A stretch of DNA of 33,761 nucleotides. It comes from an uncultured Aureimonas sp. (GTDB lineage: Bacteria; Pseudomonadota; Alphaproteobacteria; Rhizobiales; Rhizobiaceae). Both the position numbers and the translations under genes were made by a program. Shown piece by piece: positions 8,045-15,877 of the stretch (positions are counted from its first letter, which is position 1; each line of letters begins with the position of its first letter). Under the pieces are notes generated by a model. The model was given only the letters and a program-made list of their open reading frames with translations. It was not told the origin of the DNA and ran no database searches. Location: positions 1 to 33,761 of the forward strand of contig NZ_CAJYIU010000044.1 in the NCBI RefSeq assembly GCF_913775355.1, in the 5' to 3' direction.

Positions 8045-9517
8045 TCAGCGCATGACGAAAGGGTCCGGGATCGGATCGTCGGACGTCCTCAGCCACACGG
8101 TCTTCGTGCGGGTGTAGTCGAGCGCGGCGGCGAGCCCGCCCTCGCGGCCATGGCCGGAAAGCTTGGTGCCGCCGAAGGGCGCGATCGGCGAGACGGCGCG
8201 GTAGGTGTTGACCCAGACGATGCCCGCACGGATCGCGCGCACCATGCGATGCGCCTTGGCGAGGTTCGTGGTGAAGACGCCGGACGCAAGGCCGAAGGCC
8301 GTATCGTTCGCGAGCGCCACGGCCACGGCCTCGGTCTCGAAGGACACGACGGACAGGACCGGTCCGAAGAACTCCTCCTTAAGACCGGGCGCATCCGCAC
8401 CGTCGCAGTCGAGGATGGTCGGCGGATAGTAGTTGCCGGGTCCCTCCGGCGTGCGACCGCCCGTCACGATCCGCGCGCCCGCGTCCGCGGACCGATCGAC
8501 CAGCCGCTGGATATGGTCGCGCTGACGCGCCGTGCAGAGGGGCCCGACCTCGGTCGCCATGTCGAGCGGAGCCCCGATCGCGACGCGCTCGGCCTTCTCC
8601 TTCAGGATGGCGAGGAAGCGATCCTTCACGCTCTGCTCGACGAGGAGGCGCGAGCCCGCGACGCAGCTCTGGCCGGTGGCCGCGAAGATCGCGGCGACCT
8701 GGGCGTTGGCGGCGCTCTCGAGGTCGGCGTCGGCGAAGACGACGAAGGGCGACTTGCCGCCGAGCTCCAGCGAGGTCGAGGCGAGGTTCTCGGCCGAGGC
8801 GCGCACCACGTGCCGCGCCGTCTCCGGGCCGCCCGTGAAGGCGACGTGGGCGACGAGCGGGTGGCGCGTCAGCGACGAGCCGCAGGCCGGCCCGAAACCG
8901 GTGACGACGTTGACGACGCCCGCCGGAAAGCCGGCCTCGTGGACGAGCCGTGCGAACGCGAGAAGCGGCGCGGGCCCGTCCTCGGACGCCTTGACCACGA
9001 GCGTGCAGCCTGCGGCGAGCGCCGGGCCGATCTTCACCGCCGCCAGGAAGAGCTGGCTGTTCCAAGGTACGATGGCTGCCACGACGCCGATCGGCTCGCG
9101 GCGGGTCCAGACCTCCATGTCCGGCTTGTCGATCGGCAGGACCGCGCCCTCGATCTTGTCGGCAAGGCCCGCGTAGTAGCGGTAGTAGTCGGCGACATAG
9201 GCGATCTGGGCCGACGTCTCGCGGATGATCTTTCCCGTGTCGCGCGTTTCCAGTTCGGCCAGGTCCTGCGCCTTCGCGGCGACGAGATCGGCGAGGCGAT
9301 AGAGGAGCTTGCCGCGCTGCGTCGCGTTGAGCTTCGGCCATTCGCCCTCGCGCAAGGCACGGTCGGCGGCGCGCACGGCGCGGTCGACGTCGGCCTCGCG
9401 CGCCTCGGGCATCTCCGCCCACGGCTCGCCGGTCGACGGGTCGAGGCTTGCGAACCGTGCTTCGCCGTCCACGAACGCGCCGTCGATATAGGCCTGGAAG
9501 CGGCGCATCGCGGTCAT
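8045..9517 (-). CDS. NAD(P)-dependent aldehyde dehydrogenase
   Basis: This 490-residue ALDH-superfamily enzyme oxidises an aldehyde to its acid. The active-site Glu lies in SLELGGKSPFVVFADADL and the catalytic Cys in ATGQSCVAGSRLLV. The cofactor-domain motif PWNSQLFLAAVKIGPALAAG is also present. Length and motifs resemble betaine-aldehyde or hydroxymuconic-semialdehyde type members. Its ATG at 9517 overlaps the monooxygenase stop by four bases, so the two are coupled. That suggests it removes the aldehyde produced by the oxygenase step. An in-frame ATG at 9508 is an alternative start. Confidence 0.95.
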   Translation of the reverse strand: MTAMRRFQAYIDGAFVDGEARFASLDPSTGEPWAEMPEAREADVDRAVRAADRALREGEWPKLNATQRGKLLYRLADLVAAKAQDLAELETRDTGKIIRETSAQIAYVADYYRYYAGLADKIEGAVLPIDKPDMEVWTRREPIGVVAAIVPWNSQLFLAAVKIGPALAAGCTLVVKASEDGPAPLLAFARLVHEAGFPAGVVNVVTGFGPACGSSLTRHPLVAHVAFTGGPETARHVVRASAENLASTSLELGGKSPFVVFADADLESAANAQVAAIFAATGQSCVAGSRLLVEQSVKDRFLAILKEKAERVAIGAPLDMATEVGPLCTARQRDHIQRLVDRSADAGARIVTGGRTPEGPGNYYPPTILDCDGADAPGLKEEFFGPVLSVVSFETEAVAVALANDTAFGLASGVFTTNLAKAHRMVRAIRAGIVWVNTYRAVSPIAPFGGTKLSGHGREGGLAAALDYTRTKTVWLRTSDDPIPDPFVMR

Positions 9518-10554
9518 GCGCCGAAGGCCGGCATGACGCGTTCGATGAAGCGCTCCAGCGAGGCCTTCTTGCGCTCGAACGGCATGCCCGTGTCGATCCA
9601 GAACGAATACTCGTCGTAGCCCATCGCCTCGTAGGCCCTGAGGCGGGCGATCACGTCCTCGGCGCCGCCGACGACGTTGTTGGCGCGCATCGCGGCGGCC
9701 GAGATCATCGGATTGGCGGCGAGTTCCTCCTCGCTGAGGCGCTGGATGAGGCCCTGATGGACCGGGCGCTCGTTCTTGAACCAGGCGAAGAAGTAGTTGT
9801 AGTAGACCGACAGCTCGCGCGCGGCTTCCGCGACATCCGTCTCGTCCGAGCCGACATAGGTGTGGCGCAGGAGCATGATCTTCGGGCGCGCCGTGCCGGG
9901 GCTCGCCGCGCAGGCCGCGTTGAAGCGGTCCATCAGCGTCTTCACCTCGTTGTCGTCCTGCCACAGCGGCGTCACCTGCACGTTGCAGCCGTTGGCGACG
10001 GCGAATTCATGGCTGTTCGGGTCGCGCGCCGCCACCCAGATCGGCGGTCCCTGCTGCTGCACGGGCTTGGGCGCGGAGGTGGTGGACGGGAACGTCCAGA
10101 ACTCGCCCTCATGGGCGTAGTCGCCCTCCCAGAGGGCCTTCACGGCCGGGATCAGCTCGCGCATGCGCTGGCCGGCGCCCCAGGCGTCGAGGCCCGGATG
10201 CAGTCGCTCGTACTCGTAGGAGTAGGCGCCGCGGGCGATGCCGATGTCGAGCCGGCCGCGCGTGATGAGGTCGGTCATCGCCGCCTCGCCGGCGAGCTTG
10301 ATCGGGTGCCAGAAGGGCGCGATCACCGTGCCGGTGCCAAGGCGCGCGGTCTTCACGTGGTTGGCGAGGTCGGCGATCGTGACGAACGGGTTCGGCGCGA
10401 TGGTGAAGTCCATGCCGTGATGCTCGCCGGTCCAGATGGCGTGCATGCCGCCCCGGTCGGCGATCCGGCAGAGTTCGAGGAACTCCTCGTAGAGATCCTC
10501 TTGACGCTGGCTCGCGTCGAGACGCTCCATGTGGACGAACAGGGAGAACTTCAT
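9514..10554 (-). CDS. LLM-class flavin-dependent monooxygenase
   Basis: This 346-residue bacterial-luciferase-like (beta/alpha)8 enzyme uses FMNH2 and oxygen to oxidise an organic substrate. Family features include the start MKFSLFVHMERLD, the segment IWTGEHHGMDFTIAPNPF, the region around RLGTGTVIAPFWHPIKLAGE, and DIGIARGAYSYEYERL. The reduced flavin would come from the flavin reductase encoded three bases upstream, so the pair is a two-component monooxygenase. Homologues act on alkanesulfonates, pyrimidines, chelators and similar compounds. The substrate here is unknown. Confidence 0.94.
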   Translation of the reverse strand: MKFSLFVHMERLDASQRQEDLYEEFLELCRIADRGGMHAIWTGEHHGMDFTIAPNPFVTIADLANHVKTARLGTGTVIAPFWHPIKLAGEAAMTDLITRGRLDIGIARGAYSYEYERLHPGLDAWGAGQRMRELIPAVKALWEGDYAHEGEFWTFPSTTSAPKPVQQQGPPIWVAARDPNSHEFAVANGCNVQVTPLWQDDNEVKTLMDRFNAACAASPGTARPKIMLLRHTYVGSDETDVAEAARELSVYYNYFFAWFKNERPVHQGLIQRLSEEELAANPMISAAAMRANNVVGGAEDVIARLRAYEAMGYDEYSFWIDTGMPFERKKASLERFIERVMPAFGA

Positions 10555-10557
10555 GGG

Positions 10558-11484
10558 TCAGGCCCTTCCGGCGAGCGGATGGACCCGGCCCGCGGTTTCG
10601 TTTCCGAAGTAGACGCCGAAGTTGCCAAGGGTGCTCTCGGCGGCGAAGCGGCGCAGGATGTCGGCCGTCTGCGGCGTGTCGAGGCGGTCCATCGGCAGGT
10701 CGTCCAAGGCGAAGAAACGCCCCTCGCGCGGCGCGCCGTCGGCGGCCCCGGCACGGTAGACGATGGTCTGGCGGCCGCTCGCGCGGTCCTCGAAGACGGA
10801 GAACAGGAAGCCCGCGTTGATGGCGACCCCCGTCGCCCCCTCGACGCCCGCCTGGATTGCCTCGACGGGTTCGCGCTCGCCAAGCACCGCCGACGGCAGG
10901 GCGAAGCGACCGCCTTCCGTCGGCACGAGGAGAACCGCGCCGTCGCGCTCGACCACGGCCGACACCCGCGTGTCCGCCTCTCCCGCCGCGCGCATGGCCT
11001 TCGCCTCGAGCGCCGGGGTGAAATAGCCGCCGCGAACGTAGCCGAGCCCGTTGCGCCCGGAGTTCTCGAAGCCGGCGACGCGGCCGATCAGGATGGCGTG
11101 GTCGCCGGCGTCGACGATCTGTTCCGGCGTGCAGTCGAACCAGGCGCTCGCGTCCGGAAAGATCGGCGAGCCCGCCGGGCCGTCGCGCCAGTCCACCGCC
11201 GCGAAACGGTCCTCGACGGGCCGCGCGAAGGTGTTGGAGACGTCCTTCTGGTCCTCGGACAGGATGTTCACCGCAAAGGCGGCGGCGCCCGTCATGTTGG
11301 CGTAGTTGCGGGAGGTCTTGGCAAGGCACACGAGGAGAAGCGGCGGGTCGAGCGACACGGAGGCGAAGGAGTTCGCCGTGAAGCCGATGGGCGCGCCGTC
11401 GGCCGTCCGGCTGGTCACGACCGTCACCCCGGTGGCGAAGGCGCCGAAGGCGTCACGCAGCGCGCGCGGATCGAATGCCGTCAT
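10558..11484 (-). CDS. Flavin reductase fused to a degenerate Nudix-fold domain
   Basis: This is a 308-residue protein. Residues 1 to about 160 form a split-barrel flavin reductase: RDAFGAFATGVTVVTSRTADG, then IGFTANSFASVSLDPPLLLV, CLAKTSRNY and AAFAVNILSEDQ. It would supply FMNH2 to the adjacent monooxygenase. Residues from about 170 to 285 resemble a Nudix fold (TRVSAVVERDGAVLLVP, then LPSAVLGEREPVEAIQAGVE). In the Nudix box the usual REUXEE metal-binding residues read AGVEGA, so hydrolase activity is probably lost. The ATG at 11484 is chosen over 11487 because the GGGAGG box at 11491-11496 then has 6-base spacing. It belongs to the same operon as the hydrolase 19 bases upstream. Confidence 0.92.
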   Translation of the reverse strand: MTAFDPRALRDAFGAFATGVTVVTSRTADGAPIGFTANSFASVSLDPPLLLVCLAKTSRNYANMTGAAAFAVNILSEDQKDVSNTFARPVEDRFAAVDWRDGPAGSPIFPDASAWFDCTPEQIVDAGDHAILIGRVAGFENSGRNGLGYVRGGYFTPALEAKAMRAAGEADTRVSAVVERDGAVLLVPTEGGRFALPSAVLGEREPVEAIQAGVEGATGVAINAGFLFSVFEDRASGRQTIVYRAGAADGAPREGRFFALDDLPMDRLDTPQTADILRRFAAESTLGNFGVYFGNETAGRVHPLAGRA

Positions 11485-11503
11485 CATCGTCCTCCCAAGT
11501 GGT

Positions 11504-12289
11504 CTAGCGTTGGAGCCAGCGGACGAGGTGACCATTCACCTCGTCCGGGGCCGTCAGGTTCACCATGTGGCGGTGGCCGCGGATGGTTACCGCCTCGCCT
11601 CGGGGCGCGGCCTCCGCCATCGCCTCCGCCATGGCCGGCGTCGAATTCGGATCGCCGTCGCCCGTCATGAAGAGGGCTGGGCAGTGCACGTCGGCCCAAG
11701 CGTCGGCATAGGTCTCGTCGCCGCCGGCAAAGGCGGCGTAGGCGGTGGCGTATCCGGCGGGATCGACGCCCGAAAGCCAGCCGCGCGTCAGCCGGTAGGC
11801 GTCCTCCGTCTCCGGATCGTCGCCGAACCAGCGTCGGAGCGGCGCTTCCAGATCGACGCCGCCCGCGGCGATCTCCCGAGCACGATGAAGCACGGCCTCG
11901 CGCGCGTCCGGCGTGCGCCGATAGACGCCGTTGAGAAGCGCGACGCGCCGGACGCGGGACCCCAGCGTCGCGGCCGCGCCCCCCGCGATCAGAGCGCCCA
12001 TGGAATGGCCCGCGACGTTCGCGGCCTCGATGCGAAGCTCGTCCAGCACCCGAGCCAGCCAAGCCACGAAGGCGGGAAGCGCCGAGCCCTCGGCCAGCGG
12101 CGCGCTTTCGCCATGCCCTGGCATGTCCAGCGCGACGATGCGGTGGGTGCGCGACAGCGCCGCCATCTGCGGCGCCCAGGCTTCCAGGCGCATGCCGACA
12201 CCGTGGATCAGGACCAGCGGCTCGCCGGCGCCCGCCTCCACGAAGGCCGTGCCGCTCTGCGTCCTAGACCGCTGCGGGGTTGGCGACAT
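11504..12289 (-). CDS. Alpha/beta hydrolase
   Basis: This 261-residue alpha/beta-hydrolase-fold enzyme has an oxyanion region IHGVGMRLEAW and the strand LDMPGHGES. The nucleophile elbow is GHSMG (Ser96). A likely acid Asp lies in TGDGDPNSTP and the catalytic His in RGHRHMVNL. It would cleave an ester, amide, lactone or C-C bond produced in the pathway. The start overlaps the end of the AA_synth gene by 26 bases, showing tight coupling. RutD-like proteins beside LLM oxygenases are a parallel, but identity with RutD is not claimed. Confidence 0.93.
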   Translation of the reverse strand: MSPTPQRSRTQSGTAFVEAGAGEPLVLIHGVGMRLEAWAPQMAALSRTHRIVALDMPGHGESAPLAEGSALPAFVAWLARVLDELRIEAANVAGHSMGALIAGGAAATLGSRVRRVALLNGVYRRTPDAREAVLHRAREIAAGGVDLEAPLRRWFGDDPETEDAYRLTRGWLSGVDPAGYATAYAAFAGGDETYADAWADVHCPALFMTGDGDPNSTPAMAEAMAEAAPRGEAVTIRGHRHMVNLTAPDEVNGHLVRWLQR

Positions 12290-12860
12290 CGTGCCCCAGA
12301 TCCTTCAGGTCCTGATAGCGGTCGCCGATCCGGTGATGCGGGCGACCGCCGACGGAGGCGCCGAGGGCGACGAGGATCTCGCCCGCCGCAGGCGCGTCGG
12401 GCACCGACGTCTGGATCGTCAGGTAGTGGGAGCGGCGGCCCTCGTCGTTCTTGTCCATCAGCGGGATCATCACCGGCGCGTTGGCCGGCCCCCGCGTGTT
12501 GCAGAAGGCGAGGTAGGACTTGGCGCCGACCGCCTGGCGGTAGTGGTTGCCGAAGCGCAGCGTGTGGATCAGCGCCGACGCGTGCTCGATCTCGCCGTCG
12601 AGGCCGACGACGGCCGACTTGCCGTAGGCCTCCACCGCCTCGCCCGAGCCGACCGCCTCGAGGATCATGCGGGTCAGGAGCTCGCCGAGGATCGGGGCAC
12701 CCGCGTGGATCTCCGGCTTCAGGTCGTCGACGAAGCCGCGGCCGGCCCAGGGATTGCGGACCACCGCGATGGCGGTGAACAGCTTCAACGGCTTCGATGC
12801 GGCCTTGCCGCCCTCGACCAGCGTCGTCTCGACCTGCAGCAGCGTCTTGCGGATGTCCAT
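12264..12860 (-). CDS. Amino acid synthesis family protein (PF06684, DUF1185)
   Basis: This 198-residue protein matches the AA_synth/DUF1185 family from start to end: MDIRKTLLQVETTLVEGGK, then AVVRNPWAGRGFVDDL, GKSAVVGLDGEIEHASALIH, TLRFGNHYRQAV and VALGASVGGRPHHRIGDRYQD. As I recall, solved members have a variant of the Bacillus chorismate mutase fold and no proven reaction. It is the first gene of the operon. An AAGGCGG box lies just upstream of the ATG, and a promoter candidate is at 12896-12925. Position and family suggest a ring-opening or amidohydrolase-like step, but that is inference. Confidence 0.9.
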   Translation of the reverse strand: MDIRKTLLQVETTLVEGGKAASKPLKLFTAIAVVRNPWAGRGFVDDLKPEIHAGAPILGELLTRMILEAVGSGEAVEAYGKSAVVGLDGEIEHASALIHTLRFGNHYRQAVGAKSYLAFCNTRGPANAPVMIPLMDKNDEGRRSHYLTIQTSVPDAPAAGEILVALGASVGGRPHHRIGDRYQDLKDLGHDVANPAAV

Positions 12861-12875
12861 GAGCCGCCTTTCCGA

Positions 12876-12903
12876 TTGACCTTTGCGATGACAATCTTAT
12901 GGT
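12876..12903 (+). promoter_or_regulatory. Promoter candidate for the divergent aldehyde dehydrogenase
   Basis: TTGACC (12876-12881) and TATGGT (12898-12903) are separated by 16 bases. The -10 box overlaps the operator candidate and the -10 box of the opposite promoter, so one repressor could control both directions. Confidence 0.5.
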
Positions 12904-12925
12904 ATGCCAACATATGGCCTGTCAA
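12896..12925 (-). promoter_or_regulatory. Promoter candidate for the ten-gene operon
   Basis: On the minus strand a perfect -35 box TTGACA (12925-12920) is followed after 18 bases by CATAAG (12901-12896), a 4/6 match to the -10 consensus. It would start transcription about 25-30 bases before the AA_synth ATG. The spacer holds the inverted repeats listed at 12900-12918. Confidence 0.55.
12900..12918. promoter_or_regulatory. Operator candidate for the GntR/FCD regulator
   Basis: Two overlapping inverted repeats share a half-site: TGGTATGCCA (12900-12909; arms TGG/CCA, central AT) and GCCA-N5-TGGC (12906-12918). Short palindromes of this kind with a central AT are typical GntR targets. The site lies between the -35 and -10 of the minus-strand promoter and over the -10 of the plus-strand promoter, which suits repression. 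No direct binding evidence exists. Confidence 0.55.
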
Positions 12926-12973
12926 TTCGGCTCGTCGATTTTCTCTCTCCACGTCGTGCACCAAGGACATGCG

Positions 12974-14434
12974 ATGAACCCGATCGCCGAAAACCCGCTC
13001 TTCCGGCAGCAGGCCTTCTGCGGCGGCGAGTGGGTCGCCGCCACGTCGTCCGGGGCGACCTTCACCGTCCTCGATCCAGCCGACGGCGCGGTGCTGGCGA
13101 CCCTGCCGAACATGTCTGCGGCCGACGCTCGGGAGGCCATCGCGGCTGCGGCCATCGCGCAGAAGGCCTGGGCGAGGGAGCCGGCCAAGGCCCGCGGCAA
13201 GGTTCTCAGGCGCTGGTTCGACCTCGTTGTCGAACACGTCGAGGATCTGGCCCACATCCTCACCGCCGAGCAGGGCAAGCCGCTCGCCGAGGCCAGGACG
13301 GAGGTCCTGTCGAATGCGGCCTATCTCGAATGGTTCGCGGAGGAGGCCAAGCGGCTCGACGGCGAGATCATTCCCGGCCCCGACCCCTCCCAGCGCATCC
13401 TGGTGCTTCGCCAGCCCGTCGGAGTCTGCGCCGCGATCACGCCCTGGAACTTCCCGAACGGGATGATCACGCGCAAGGTCGGCCCGGCGCTCGCCGCCGG
13501 CTGCGCCATGGTGCTCAAGCCATCGGAACTGACGCCCTTGTCCGCGCTGGCGCTGGCGGTCCTCGCCGAACGGGCCGGGCTTCCGAAGGGCGCGTTCTCC
13601 GTCATCACGACGACGGACGCCAAGGCCTTCGGCACGGAGGTCACCACCAACCCGACCGTCGCGAAGATCACCTTCACCGGCTCCACCGGGGTCGGGCGCT
13701 GGCTGATGCGCGAGGGCGCCGGGCAGATCAAGAAGCTGTCGCTCGAACTCGGCGGCAACGCCCCCTTCATCGTCTTCGACGACGCCGACCTCGACGCTGC
13801 GGCCGACGGCGCGCTCGCCTCCAAGTTCCGAAACGCCGGCCAGACCTGCGTCTGCTCCAACCGCATCTACGTCCAGCACGGGGTGGCGGAGGCGTTCACG
13901 CAGAAGTTCCTGGGGCGCGTGGGCGCGCTCAAGCTCGGCCGCGGCACCGGGGAGGGCGTGACGATGGGGCCTCTCATCGACGAACGTGCGGTCGCCAAGA
14001 TCGAGGCGCACATCGCCGACGCGGTGGCCAAGGGCGCGAGCGTTGTCGCGGGCGGCGGGCGCTCAGTGCTCGGCGGCACCTTCTTCGAGCCGACGGTGAT
14101 GACGGGCATCGAGCAGGGCATGCTGGTGACGCGCGAGGAGACGTTCGCCCCGCTCGCCCCGATCATCGTCTTCGACACGGAGGAGGACGTGATCGCCATG
14201 GCCAACGACTCCGAGTTCGGGCTCGCCGCTTACTTCTACGCGCGAGACATGAGACGGGTGTTCAAGGTGGCCGAGGCGCTCGAGACCGGCATGGTCGGCG
14301 TCAATACCGCGGCGCTCGCCAACGAAGCGGCGCCCTTCGGCGGCGTGAAGCAGTCCGGCATCGGCCGGGAAGGCTCTCGCCATGGCATCGAGGGCTACCT
14401 CGAAATCAAGTACGTGGCGCTAGCGGGTTTGTAG
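12974..14434 (+). CDS. NAD-dependent aldehyde dehydrogenase, succinate-semialdehyde type
   Basis: This 486-residue ALDH is of GabD/SSADH-like type. Visible motifs are the substrate/cofactor segment TPWNFPNGMITRKVGPALAA, catalytic Glu in LSLELGGNAPFIVFDDADL and catalytic Cys in NAGQTCVCSNRIYV. The C-terminal motif EAAPFGGVKQSGIGREGS is also present. It would oxidise succinate semialdehyde or a similar short omega-acid aldehyde, feeding the TCA cycle. The frame is open back to 12899, but the ATG at 12974 follows an AAGGA box with 6-base spacing and starts just before the conserved N-terminus. It is transcribed away from the ten-gene operon across a shared control region, so co-regulation is likely. 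Confidence 0.94.
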   Translation: MNPIAENPLFRQQAFCGGEWVAATSSGATFTVLDPADGAVLATLPNMSAADAREAIAAAAIAQKAWAREPAKARGKVLRRWFDLVVEHVEDLAHILTAEQGKPLAEARTEVLSNAAYLEWFAEEAKRLDGEIIPGPDPSQRILVLRQPVGVCAAITPWNFPNGMITRKVGPALAAGCAMVLKPSELTPLSALALAVLAERAGLPKGAFSVITTTDAKAFGTEVTTNPTVAKITFTGSTGVGRWLMREGAGQIKKLSLELGGNAPFIVFDDADLDAAADGALASKFRNAGQTCVCSNRIYVQHGVAEAFTQKFLGRVGALKLGRGTGEGVTMGPLIDERAVAKIEAHIADAVAKGASVVAGGGRSVLGGTFFEPTVMTGIEQGMLVTREETFAPLAPIIVFDTEEDVIAMANDSEFGLAAYFYARDMRRVFKVAEALETGMVGVNTAALANEAAPFGGVKQSGIGREGSRHGIEGYLEIKYVALAGL

Positions 14435-14500
14435 AGGTCAGCTCGATAGGCCAGCGTTCCGTTTCCCGCGGAATGTCAGGTCGGTTCCTCCGACGGAACC

Positions 14501-14529
14501 GCTCGAAAGCGGACGGACCGCTTACGAGC
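14501..14529. terminator. Bidirectional terminator-like hairpin
   Basis: GCTCG, a mismatched A and AAGCGG pair with CCGCTT, A and CGAGC around the five-base loop ACGGA, giving an 11-bp stem with one A/A mismatch. It sits between the convergent dehydrogenase and LysE genes. A second small hairpin (GGTTCC-N6-GGAACC, 14483-14500) precedes it. No strong U-run is present. Confidence 0.6.
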
Positions 14530-14621
14530 GTCCGCCTTTATGGTGTCGATCGGGTGGAAAACGGTCAGGCAGGTTTTGGACCTGAGTTCAAGGAAACGGA
14601 CGTTTCCGGATCGCTTGCTGG

Positions 14622-15260
14622 TCAGCTTCTCGACGCAAGCGTTTCCGACACGAGCCGTGCCCCGAGAATGCCGATCACGGCGCCCGCGGCGCGGTCGAGC
14701 CATACCTTCGATCGTAGATAGGCTGCGCGCGGCCGCTGCGCCGAGAACGCGACAGCCACAACGGTATACCACGAGGACTCCAGCACCAGAACGAGCGGCG
14801 GAAGGGCGGCGTAGAGCAACGCAGGTGCAGGAGCCGGCAAAAGGGCGGCGAAGATGCTGGCGTAGACGATGGCCGTCTTCGGATTGCTGAGTTGCGTGAC
14901 GAGGCCGAGCGCGAACGAACGGGGCACCGTCGATAGTCGAACTGCCTCCGCGTCCGGGAGATCAAGCGGCTCGGTCGCCCCGCGCCAAATCCGGGTGCCG
15001 AGATAGACGAGGCACAAGCCGCCAAGCACGCGCAGCACGATGTACAGCCACTCCACCTGGAGGAGGAGCGTCACAAGGCCAAGCAGCGCGAGCGTGGCGA
15101 AGATCGCCCCCCCAACGCCCATGCCGAGCGCTGCGGCCAATCCATCCCGGCGGGATAATTTCAGTGAGATGCGGGATACGAGGACGAAGCTCGGGCCGGG
15201 ACTGACGGCCCCGACGAGCAGCGCTCCGAGGATACCGAGTAGGGCAAGGGACGCGGACAT
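14622..15260 (-). CDS. LysE/RhtB-family amino-acid exporter
   Basis: This 212-residue membrane protein is predicted to export amino acids or derivatives. It has about six hydrophobic segments. The first helix carries the family hallmark LVGAVSPGPSFVLVSRISLK, followed by DGLAAALGMGVGGAIFATLA. The motif LVTQLSNPKTAIVYASIFAA in the middle is also diagnostic. The ATG at 15260 begins directly before the first helix, so I prefer it to the longer frame from 15338. The gene is convergent with the dehydrogenase and stands alone. Nothing ties it to the neighbouring pathway except position. Confidence 0.93.
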   Translation of the reverse strand: MSASLALLGILGALLVGAVSPGPSFVLVSRISLKLSRRDGLAAALGMGVGGAIFATLALLGLVTLLLQVEWLYIVLRVLGGLCLVYLGTRIWRGATEPLDLPDAEAVRLSTVPRSFALGLVTQLSNPKTAIVYASIFAALLPAPAPALLYAALPPLVLVLESSWYTVVAVAFSAQRPRAAYLRSKVWLDRAAGAVIGILGARLVSETLASRS

Positions 15261-15877
15261 GGGCAGGCTCCATGGATGGAGTGAAGTGCCCAGGCGAGCG
15301 GCGCCGCGAACGATCCGCGCTCCCCGATGGTGATCCATCTATCGTCGCCAGTCACGCGGATCGCGTCACTATGGGCTGAACTAGAACACCGCGCAATATG
15401 GTCGCGGACAACGAGCGCGAACGTCAGCTTTGCGGCAGACTTCATCGGCATCGCGGCGTCTCTGACGGGTCGAAAGCTGCCCTGAACCCGGCGCGGAGCC
15501 AGCAGCCAGGCAAGCGAAGGCCGAGGCTGTCGCGTGTTCGCAGGACACCGCTCCGGGCCAGTGCGGTTTCGTAAAGTCGGGATCGCAGGCGATCGCAGTC
15601 GCTTGAAGCTGGACATGAGCAAGTCGCCTCATGCGACCGACGTCAAGCTCAATAGACGCGTGACGTGTATTTCTGCGATAATCATTGCGGATGCGAGGGG
15701 CGTTCTTGCGCAAAATCTCCGGTTGTGCTCCGGCAGCCGCAGGTAATACAGCCTGCAAGGCGTTCCATTCAATGTAATTCCTCCAGAACCATTTCAAGAT
15801 TCCTTCAATCGATTCGCCTACTGATCGGTCAACTTGCTCACGCTTCGAGCAGCTCCGCAGGATAGCGAACGATTCCG
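15261..15877. other. Gene-free stretch upstream of the chemoreceptor
   Basis: These 617 bases hold no frame I believe to be a gene. Short frames on both strands lack recognisable motifs and good start signals. The last 200 bases are visibly more AT-rich than the flanks and probably hold the chemoreceptor promoter, though I see no clear -35/-10 pair. Confidence 0.4.

Noticed and set aside
8045-9964. Extended N-terminus for the aldehyde dehydrogenase (frame open to 9964)
   Set aside because: The extension lies inside the monooxygenase gene out of frame; the ATG at 9517 overlaps the upstream stop and matches the family start.
9448-11670. Long plus-strand frame of 740 codons opposite the monooxygenase operon
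   Set aside because: It is antisense to several well-supported genes, its translation is Arg/Gly/Asp/His-rich without motifs, and long mirror frames are expected in GC-rich DNA.
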